Positions 6,268-11,103 of a DNA stretch of 11,103 nucleotides are shown in pieces (position 1 is the first letter of the stretch; each line of letters opens with the position of its first letter). The stretch covers positions 1 through 11,103 of the forward strand of contig DUUE01000142.1 of NCBI GenBank assembly GCA_012841735.1, read 5' to 3'. The translations under genes and the position numbers were made by a program. The notes under the pieces were generated by a model. The model did no database searches, had not been told where the DNA came from, and saw only the letters and a program-made list of their open reading frames with translations. The DNA is from Bacillota bacterium (GTDB lineage: Bacteria > Bacillota > Dethiobacteria > Dethiobacterales > Dethiobacteraceae).

Positions 6268-6375
6268 AAAAATTGTTCCTCCTGCAGTTTCAGACAAATT
6301 GTACGTCTCTTTCTGGATGTATACATAATAATTCTTGCTTTTTCACCAAACTCCTGTTTCACGGCGCCACTTTCT
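6268..6375 (-). promoter_or_regulatory. walI-murA spacer, possible internal murA promoter
   Basis: This 108-base gap is the largest inside the wal block. On the minus strand it is A/T-rich, with TTGGTG about 16 bases before TATGTA and a perfect 10-bp palindrome ATGTATACAT (6326-6317) overlapping that region, then the murA ribosome binding site AGGAGGA. No terminator hairpin is visible, so read-through from walI is likely, with a possible extra promoter for murA. The promoter boxes are weak. Confidence 0.35.
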
Positions 6376-7206
6376 TTATTTAGGCTCAACTTCGCCCGTA
6401 AAGGCATTGATATAAAAAGTTTCACCGCCGGCCGCCGCAATCCGCCACACAGGCGCCGTTTCCAGGCGGCTTGCATCATAAGTGCCGCTATAATAACCAA
6501 GCGAAATATCTACAATTTTTTTATTGGTAAAATCGGCTTCTTCAACAAAAGTTTCCAGGGCGGAAAGGGCGGACACAACAGTTACCAGCCGGTCACCAAA
6601 TCCCTGGGGTGTAACCCTGTCGATCTGCACTTCCACCGCTCCGTTTTCCGCAAGAAAAACTTCTATATAGGTGAAAAAAAGCGGAAAGCCCTGGTAAGTC
6701 TGTACATAGCGGAAATATGACCCCGTCTCGGTTGTCCTGGCCAGATCCATTTTAATCTCGCCGGTCAGCAGGTCCCAGTTTCTCAGCAACCTTTCCGCCT
6801 GGGCCCAGGATAATTCCGCCGTCTCCGGGTCCATTACATTCCGGTAGCAGACACGTCCGTCTTCCGTAACCTCCAGGTACTCATTTCCCCTCCAGCCTGC
6901 CAGCTTTCTTCCCGCCGGCATCATTGCTACCTCACTGTCAGGGAAAAAAGTATTTACCCAGAAGGATACATCCTCCTGCGGGCGGGACACATGCAGCAGG
7001 GCCAGTTGCGGAATCTGTTTCGGTATGGTTGTGAGCAGTTCAAAACCGTTTTCCACAAGCAGGTTTTCCGCCAGGGCAATTTCTTCCCGGCTCAGCATGC
7101 TGCCCTGCCGCAGTGACTGCGGGTTAAGCCACAGCTTATACCCCAAAAAGAGATTGAGGCAGAGAAAAAAACAGATTAAAATTGTCTTTACCCGTGAGAG
7201 GTCCAT
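6376..7206 (-). CDS. walI: WalI (YycI) two-component regulatory membrane protein
   Basis: A 276-residue membrane-anchored extracytoplasmic protein. It starts MDLSRVKTILICFFLCLNLF, the usual YycI beginning: a short N-terminus and one transmembrane segment (about 6-27), with the rest outside. The C-terminus has repeated YycI-like strands such as the YYSGTYDASRLETAPVWRIA stretch and an ending FYINAFTGEVEPK. In Bacillus, YycI and YycH interact with WalK through their membrane helices and restrain it; in Staphylococcus they activate it. Direction of effect here is unknown. The ATG (7206-7204) has TAGGAGGA upstream, whose first bases TAG are the walH stop, so translation is coupled to walH. Confidence 0.88.
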   Translation of the reverse strand: MDLSRVKTILICFFLCLNLFLGYKLWLNPQSLRQGSMLSREEIALAENLLVENGFELLTTIPKQIPQLALLHVSRPQEDVSFWVNTFFPDSEVAMMPAGRKLAGWRGNEYLEVTEDGRVCYRNVMDPETAELSWAQAERLLRNWDLLTGEIKMDLARTTETGSYFRYVQTYQGFPLFFTYIEVFLAENGAVEVQIDRVTPQGFGDRLVTVVSALSALETFVEEADFTNKKIVDISLGYYSGTYDASRLETAPVWRIAAAGGETFYINAFTGEVEPK

Positions 7207-7215
7207 GGTATCCTC

Positions 7216-8526
7216 CTACTGCAGCCAGGCGATCAGTTCGCCGGTAAAGCCGTTTACCACAGCCGTCTGCCTGTTCGTAAACTGGATCCGCCAGGAAGGC
7301 TGTGCTATCGGCCGGCTGCCGGTGGTGCCTTCAACAAAATATGCCGCTTCCACAGACGCCACCTGCATCCCTGCAGCCCGCAAACCCAGGCCCGCCGCCA
7401 CAGTCGCCAGAGCTTCCAACGGTGCCACCAGCGGCATGGGGTCGGTCAGCTGTTCGGAAAGTGTCAGGATTTGGCGGTTATAATATATTATTCCCCGGTC
7501 GGAAAACAACAGGGAAAGCGGCGCTTTTCTGCCAAACAACCGGTAGCCCCGTGAGGCACAGTTAAAAACAATTTCCTGAGTAAACCAGTGCTGGGTATAG
7601 ACAATGGAACGGACATTTATCCTGATGGACTGGAGAAACAATTCCCGCGGCCAGCCGCCCAGCATGTGCAGGTGCTGGGCAGTTTCCTGCAAGATTTCTG
7701 CCCGGTCGAGTGTCCTGGTGCCGGGCTCGTTTTCCGGGACGGTAATTTCCAGTTCTCCATGGGCAAAAATACGCAAACCCCGCTGCCCGTCAGTATAAAT
7801 GACCGCCCCGTTCCGCTCCTCAATACGCCGCATGAGGGCGGGATTAATAAAAAAGCTGCGCAGCAGCTTCTCCGTATCCAGATCTTCCGCAGCTGCCGCG
7901 TATACACTCATGACAGGCGTCTCTGCCGGCAGGAGAATGACGGCATCGCCGGCGGAAAAAGGTGCCAGCATTTCCGCATCGGCTTCTGTATAGACGGGAG
8001 CCGTCTTAAACAGTACAGCAAGCCTTGTCTCCCATGCTGCCGGCGGGACAAAGCCCTGCGCCTGCCACCATTTCCCGCTTTCATCATAATACCAGATGCT
8101 CTCCGCATCTTCGGCAAACCAGGTTATTTTTCTGATCTGCAGGCTCGCCACGGGCGAATCCGGGAACCACAGCACTGCGTCTACAGCCACCGGGAACTGT
8201 ATTTCCACCCGCTCGCCCGTAAAAGCCGGCCTTAACCGTACATCCGGCAACTGCGGCGGGTTCAGCAAAAATTGCAGTGCCCTCCAGACGGGAGCATAAC
8301 CGTCCGCCCAGGGAAACAGCTGCAGCCAGTTTTCCTCCGTTTTCAGGCACAGCACCGGATAGACCAGCTCCGCCTCCGGCCTGACTTCGCCGAAAGTTTC
8401 CACCTGTTCATAATCGGGCGACGAAGCAGTTTCCAGGTATGGCTGCCCAAAAAGCAAAGAGCCGGTCAAATAAAAACTTAACAGGACCAGCGCCAGGAGA
8501 ACCACGGTTTTTATCCGTTCACGCAT
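7216..8526 (-). CDS. walH: WalH (YycH) two-component regulatory membrane protein
   Basis: A 436-residue protein with a single N-terminal transmembrane anchor (about 6-27, KTVVLLALVLLSFYLTGSLL) and a large extracytoplasmic part, which fits YycH. Sequence in this family diverges strongly, so the call rests on the anchor, the length, the position between walK and walI and a familiar C-terminal ending (SWRIQFTNRQTAVVNGFTGE). It is expected to work with WalI as a complex regulating WalK. The ATG (8526-8524) overlaps walK by 16 bases, with AAGGAGGAGG about 7 bases upstream, inside walK. Confidence 0.87.
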   Translation of the reverse strand: MRERIKTVVLLALVLLSFYLTGSLLFGQPYLETASSPDYEQVETFGEVRPEAELVYPVLCLKTEENWLQLFPWADGYAPVWRALQFLLNPPQLPDVRLRPAFTGERVEIQFPVAVDAVLWFPDSPVASLQIRKITWFAEDAESIWYYDESGKWWQAQGFVPPAAWETRLAVLFKTAPVYTEADAEMLAPFSAGDAVILLPAETPVMSVYAAAAEDLDTEKLLRSFFINPALMRRIEERNGAVIYTDGQRGLRIFAHGELEITVPENEPGTRTLDRAEILQETAQHLHMLGGWPRELFLQSIRINVRSIVYTQHWFTQEIVFNCASRGYRLFGRKAPLSLLFSDRGIIYYNRQILTLSEQLTDPMPLVAPLEALATVAAGLGLRAAGMQVASVEAAYFVEGTTGSRPIAQPSWRIQFTNRQTAVVNGFTGELIAWLQ

Positions 8527-10316
8527 ACCGTTTCCTCCTCCTTGTGGGCTGACAGCGGTAAACAGATGGTCACGGTGGTGGCTTTGTGCGGTTCACTCTG
8601 CAAGGTAATGGTACCGTGATGGGCGGCCACAATATCACGGGCTATGGCCAGCCCCAGCCCCGTCCCGCCATGTTCCCGTGAACGGGCTTTATCAACACGG
8701 TAGAAACGTTCAAAGACCCTTTCCACTTCTTCCGGCGGGATCCCGATGCCGTCGTCCGTCACCGTGATTTTGGCAGATTCTGCCGCCTGCTCCACGCAAA
8801 CGGAGATCCTGCCGTTTTCCCCGGTGTATTTATAAGCATTTTCAATAATATTAATCAGCACCTGTTTAATGCGGTCCCGGTCGACAAAAACAGGGACAGG
8901 CCGGGCGGGCAGCTGCAGGCTTACCCGGCGCGGCTCGCTTTTATATTTCAGGCGGTATTCTTCCACCACTTCCCGGCAGATGGCGCCCAGGTCAAAGTGC
9001 GCTTTTTGCCACCTGACCTGCTTGTGGTCAATCTGGGACAATACCAGCAAATCTTTCACCAGGCGCACCATGCGCTCAATTTCTTTTTCCATGGTATTCA
9101 GAAAGGCAAGGCTGACCTTGGGCTCCGCGAGAGCGCCGTTCAGGAGTGTTTCCGTGTAGCTCTTCAGTGTGGTGAGCGGTGTACGCAGTTCGTGCGAGAC
9201 ATTGGCCACAAACTCCTGCTGCATGCGCGTTAACTCCCTCTCCTTGGTCACATCATGCAGCACAATCAGCACGCCGGACAGCAACTGTGCCGCTTCCTCG
9301 TCCTCTTTGTGAAAAGGAACATAGCCGGCCAGGATAATTTTTTGCGATGGCAGTGTCAGTTCCCGTGTTTTTTGTTTGCCGGAACGGGTTATGTCCGTTA
9401 TTGTTTCCCCGGCAAAAAGGGGCTCCAGGACTTCCGCCGTCACCGCCGCCCCGGCGGGCAGACCGAGCAGCGTCCGTGCCGTCGGATTAACATGCAGAAC
9501 CTGCCCGTCCCGGTCCAGGGCTACAATACCGTCGGTCATATGCTGCAGGATGGTTTCCACTTTGCTTTTTTCCGTGGAGATTTCCTGCATCGTCGCCTCC
9601 AGTTGCCGGGAAAGATAGTTAAACATCTCACCCAGGCGGCCGATTTCATCATCGGAACGGACAGTAACCCGCTGCCGCAAATCACCGTGGGCAATCAGAG
9701 CCGCTTTGGAAGTAACTTCCGCAATGGGTACTGTAATTGTTTTTGCCAGGAAAAAGCCCAGCACCACCGTCACGCCGATGACCAGCAGGGCGCCTGTGAG
9801 CAGGATCACCTGTATTTCCCGCAATGTTTGGTAAATGGGTTCCAGGGAGCCGCTTAAATAGACAACGCCCAGGTTTTTCTCACCACTGCGCACCGGCAGG
9901 GCAAGATAATGGGTTCTTTCCTGGGTTTCCGGGGCCAGGCGCACAGCTTCACTCCTGATTCCATTCAGAGCACGCGTAATCTCCTCCTGAATAATCCGCT
10001 GCCCCAGAAACTCTTTTTCCGGGTTGGAGGTGGAAATCACACGGCCAAAAGCATCGAGGACCATAATTTCATTGATGCCGGCGTAACGGGAATATTCCAC
10101 CACCAGGCTGTCAATATCATTTGTTTCCTCTGTGTCGTCCAGGTAACGTTCCAGAAAATTGACCAACAATAGCCCCTGCGTTTCCATGTTGCCGGCAAAG
10201 GCTTCCAGATAATAGTTTTCCAGGGCCTGGGCCAGGAAAACGGCAAAAAACTGCATGGCAAACAAAATTATCAGCGTATAAATCAGGACCAATTTCCACT
10301 GGACACTTCTAAACAT
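8511..10316 (-). CDS. walK: WalK (YycG/VicK) sensor histidine kinase
   Basis: A 601-residue membrane kinase that phosphorylates WalR in response to cell-wall state. Domains in order: TM1 (about 9-31, after FRSVQWKLVLIYTL typical of WalK), an extracytoplasmic PDC/Cache-like sensor (about 32-167), TM2 (about 169-191), HAMP (about 191-243), cytoplasmic PAS (about 251-360), HisKA with phospho-acceptor H375 (VANVSHELRTPLTTLKSY), and HATPase_c with N-box (NIIENAYKY, about 489-497), G1 (DDGIGIP, about 521-527), F-box (FERFYR) and G2 (GGTGLGLAIA). In S. aureus WalK the PAS binds zinc. Counterparts here are H259, D262 and H354, while the fourth position is K358. The ATG overlaps the walR stop by 8 bases; the ribosome binding site (GGGGAAAG) is only moderate, which fits coupling to walR. 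Confidence 0.97.
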   Translation of the reverse strand: MFRSVQWKLVLIYTLIILFAMQFFAVFLAQALENYYLEAFAGNMETQGLLLVNFLERYLDDTEETNDIDSLVVEYSRYAGINEIMVLDAFGRVISTSNPEKEFLGQRIIQEEITRALNGIRSEAVRLAPETQERTHYLALPVRSGEKNLGVVYLSGSLEPIYQTLREIQVILLTGALLVIGVTVVLGFFLAKTITVPIAEVTSKAALIAHGDLRQRVTVRSDDEIGRLGEMFNYLSRQLEATMQEISTEKSKVETILQHMTDGIVALDRDGQVLHVNPTARTLLGLPAGAAVTAEVLEPLFAGETITDITRSGKQKTRELTLPSQKIILAGYVPFHKEDEEAAQLLSGVLIVLHDVTKERELTRMQQEFVANVSHELRTPLTTLKSYTETLLNGALAEPKVSLAFLNTMEKEIERMVRLVKDLLVLSQIDHKQVRWQKAHFDLGAICREVVEEYRLKYKSEPRRVSLQLPARPVPVFVDRDRIKQVLINIIENAYKYTGENGRISVCVEQAAESAKITVTDDGIGIPPEEVERVFERFYRVDKARSREHGGTGLGLAIARDIVAAHHGTITLQSEPHKATTVTICLPLSAHKEEETVCVNG

Positions 10317-11004
10317 GACTGTCTTTCCCCATCAGGTAGCCGGCTCCCCTTTTAGTCAAAATGTAGCGCGGTTCGCTGGGATTGGGCTCAATTTTTTCCC
10401 GCAGCCGGCGGATCGTCACATCAACAGTCCGCTCGTCGCCGTAAAAATCGTATCCCCAGACATCTTCCAACAGTTTCTCGCGGCTGATGACATAACCCGC
10501 ATGGCGCATCAGGTAAGCCAAAAGCAAATACTCCCGGTAGGTCAATTCGACCAGGCGCCCGTTCTGCCTCACTTCCATTTTGCCTGTATCTATGGTTATA
10601 TCCTGGCAGGAAAGTAGCTCCCCCAGGGTTTCCTCTTTCTGCTGGACACGGCGCAGCAAGGCCTTGACGCGGGCCAGCACTTCCCTGGCCGAGAAAGGTT
10701 TGGTGACATAATCATCCGCCCCCAGTTCCAGCCCCAGCACTTTATCCAGCTCTGTATCTTTCGCTGTCAGCATAATGATGGGCACATAACTGTTGCTGCG
10801 AATTTCCCGGCAGACTGCAAAACCGTCTTTTTTGGGCAGCATAATATCCAGCAGAATGACATCGGGATTGGCAGTGCGGGCCAGCCGGAGAGCCTCCTCC
10901 CCGTCATAAGCCGTGATTACCTCATAGCCTTCCTGCTCCAGATTATATTTTAAAATTTCGGCGATAGGCTTTTCATCATCAACCACCAGAACCTTGCCCT
11001 TCAC
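10309..11004 (-). CDS. walR: WalR (YycF/VicR) OmpR-family response regulator
   Basis: A 231-residue DNA-binding regulator that, when phosphorylated by WalK, controls autolysin and other cell-wall genes. The receiver domain (1-120) shows D9-D10, phospho-acceptor D53 (ILLDIMLPKKDG), T80 (IIMLTAKD) and K102 (YVTKPFSAREVLARV). The C-terminal winged helix (about 130-225) shows LTYREYLLLAYL, VWGYDFYGDERTVDVTIRRL and TKRGAGYLM. T101, the residue phosphorylated by the Ser/Thr kinase PrkC in Bacillus WalR, is present. I choose the GTG at 11004-11002 (protein begins MKGKVLVVDDE) because GGGGGGAGG lies 5 bases upstream; the ATG at 11031 is upstream of that site. It overlaps walK by 8 bases. Confidence 0.97.
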   Translation of the reverse strand: MKGKVLVVDDEKPIAEILKYNLEQEGYEVITAYDGEEALRLARTANPDVILLDIMLPKKDGFAVCREIRSNSYVPIIMLTAKDTELDKVLGLELGADDYVTKPFSAREVLARVKALLRRVQQKEETLGELLSCQDITIDTGKMEVRQNGRLVELTYREYLLLAYLMRHAGYVISREKLLEDVWGYDFYGDERTVDVTIRRLREKIEPNPSEPRYILTKRGAGYLMGKDSHV

Positions 11005-11005
11005 T

Positions 11006-11103
11006 TTAACCTCCCCCCTTAAACCATGCAAAAATTCTTTTCCCGTTTTGCTCTTCTAGTTGCAGGTTGAGTCCTTGCAGTCTTTTGCTTATTTGTCTCA
11101 TAA
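11006..11103 (-). CDS. Reading frame entering from the right edge, coupled to walR (unidentified)
   Basis: A minus-strand frame is open from the right edge and ends at TAA (11008-11006), one base before the walR GTG. From an ATG at 11101-11099 it reads 31 residues (MRQISKRLQG, LNLQLEEQNG, KRIFAWFKGGG), basic and mixed in character. The walR ribosome binding site lies in its final Gly-Gly-Gly codons. It could be the C-terminal tail of an upstream gene, in which case walR is not first in the operon, or a chance frame in a leader. I do not recognise the sequence. I see no convincing walR promoter within the window. Confidence 0.4.
   Translation of the reverse strand, partial: MRQISKRLQGLNLQLEEQNGKRIFAWFKGGG

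Noticed and set aside
11060..11080. Direct repeat CTGCAA spaced 9 bases apart upstream of walR
   Set aside because: It falls within the open frame entering from the right edge, where it encodes two Leu-Gln pairs, and does not match the WalR repeat; no regulatory case can be made.
1..11103. Mobile element, CRISPR array, phage or defence cassette
   Set aside because: No transposase, integrase, terminal inverted repeats, repeat-spacer pattern or defence-type domains are visible; the window is a core chromosomal locus.

Overview
The window carries a leftward (minus-strand) gene block from a Firmicute, most likely a Clostridia/Peptococcaceae-type organism of roughly balanced G+C (my impression, not computed). 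The clue is the essential WalRK (YycFG/VicRK) cell-wall two-component locus with its accessory genes walH (yycH), walI (yycI) and walJ (yycJ), followed by htrA, a small CxxH/CxxC protein gene and rlmH. That order is classic for Firmicutes. I see no convincing gene on the plus strand.

Layout in transcription order, right to left. A short reading frame enters from the right edge and ends one base before walR. Then come walR, walK, walH, walI, murA, a histidine-phosphatase gene and walJ, tightly packed with overlaps of 8 to 16 bases or short gaps, apart from a 108-base gap before murA. A terminator hairpin (about 3556-3580) closes this block. htrA follows with its own candidate promoter (perfect TTGACA -35) and its own terminator (2271-2296). 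A third unit contains an alkaline-phosphatase-superfamily metalloenzyme gene, the 54-residue CxxH/CxxC gene joined to it by TGATG, and rlmH. It ends in a strong terminator (475-499). The last gene, cut by the left edge, is a formiminotransferase-cyclodeaminase-like (FTCD_C) gene with a strong ribosome binding site.

How the genes fit together: WalK senses envelope state and phosphorylates WalR. The membrane-anchored WalH and WalI modulate WalK. WalJ is a metallo-beta-lactamase-fold nuclease-like protein. HtrA is a membrane-anchored envelope protease. The less standard part is the insertion of murA (first committed step of peptidoglycan synthesis) and a histidine phosphatase between walI and walJ, which puts a cell-wall precursor enzyme in the cell-wall sensor operon.

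The least expected item is a start-less, truncated relic of a CHRD-domain gene (AGNTYVNVHT motif) between rlmH and its terminator. No mobile element, tRNA, rRNA, CRISPR array or riboswitch was recognised. No wholly new system is evident. The best leads are the CHRD relic, the murA insertion, the uncharacterised metalloenzyme/CxxH pair, and a possible loss of one zinc ligand in WalK.
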